Of a stretch of 5,520 bases of DNA, positions 5,443 to 5,520 are shown one piece after another. The notes under the pieces are model-generated. The model had not been told where the DNA came from. It made no database searches and worked only from the letters and a program-made list of their open reading frames with translations. Each line of letters starts with the position of its first letter. Position 1 is the stretch's first letter. Source of the DNA: an uncultured Actinomycetes bacterium (GTDB taxonomy: Bacteria; Actinomycetota; Coriobacteriia; Coriobacteriales; RUG844); contig OMSY01000066.1 of assembly GCA_900313875.1 (NCBI GenBank), positions 1 to 5,520 of the forward strand. The letters run 5' to 3'. The translations under genes and the position numbers were made by a program.

Positions 5443-5520
5443 CTATTCGCTGTCGGTCCATACCTCCACGGCATCACCCTGGAGGTCGAAGTGAACCGGC
5501 TCGGACCAGACGCTGTTGCC
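5443..5520 (-). CDS. C-terminal end of an unidentified protein (partial)
   Basis: A minus-strand frame enters from the right edge and ends at a TAG (complement at 5443-5445). Its 25 visible codons encode an end of the form GNSVWSEPVHFDLQGD followed by AVEVWTDSE. The composition looks like real coding sequence, with GC-rich third positions. The stop lies 11 bases before a strong hairpin, as expected for a gene end. The WSEPV-type segment recalls the last strand of a beta-sandwich or the tail of some phosphoesterases, but this is too short to name a family. It may be the promoter-proximal gene of an operon that includes tcdA. Confidence 0.6.
   Translation of the reverse strand, partial: GNSVWSEPVHFDLQGDAVEVWTDSE

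Noticed and set aside
1..5520. CRISPR array, tRNA, rRNA, insertion sequence or prophage genes
   Set aside because: No regularly spaced repeats, no cloverleaf-like or rRNA sequence, and no transposase or integrase motifs on either strand.

Overview
The window is a GC-rich (roughly 60 %) bacterial chromosomal segment in which every supportable gene lies on the minus strand, so the text runs 'downstream' from high to low coordinates. Strong GC3 bias, compact AGGAG-type ribosome binding sites, a GTG start and the mix of gene families suggest a high-GC Gram-positive bacterium. Coriobacteriia (Actinomycetota) is my best guess from general similarity; no marker gene in the window proves it.

Layout in transcription order. 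(1) 5443-5520: last 25 codons of an unidentified protein. (2) 5326-5442: a gap with two overlapping GC-rich hairpins that cannot both form. (3) 4480-5325: tcdA-like E1/ThiF-fold enzyme (tRNA N6-threonylcarbamoyladenosine dehydratase), GTG start. (4) 3734-4483: TatD-family metal-dependent hydrolase, whose ATG overlaps the tcdA stop (ATGA), so the two are a translationally coupled pair. (5) 3447-3733: a 287-base non-coding, G-rich (minus strand) gap with a partial duplication, a GC hairpin and a perfect 7+7 palindrome upstream of the next gene. (6) 1821-3446: HerA/FtsK-superfamily ATPase of the DUF853/YjgR type with a long charged C-terminal coiled coil. (7) 1638-1820: a gap with a weak terminator candidate, a small operator-like repeat and a -10-like hexamer. 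(8) 864-1637: classical short-chain dehydrogenase/reductase, probably monocistronic, closed by a good intrinsic terminator at 763-800. (9) 80-592: RNase HI (rnhA), with its own -10-like element, followed by a 23-bp perfect inverted repeat at 1-50.

Most of this reads as ordinary housekeeping: RNA/DNA hybrid removal, tRNA modification, a TatD nuclease/deacylase, a redox enzyme and an orphan HerA-like ATPase. I do not see a convincing new defence or mobile system. There is no transposase, integrase, CRISPR array, tRNA or rRNA. The items most worth a second look are the two mutually exclusive hairpins before tcdA, the HerA-TatD-TcdA neighbourhood, the structured gap before the HerA gene, and non-consensus residues in the SDR and TatD active-site motifs.
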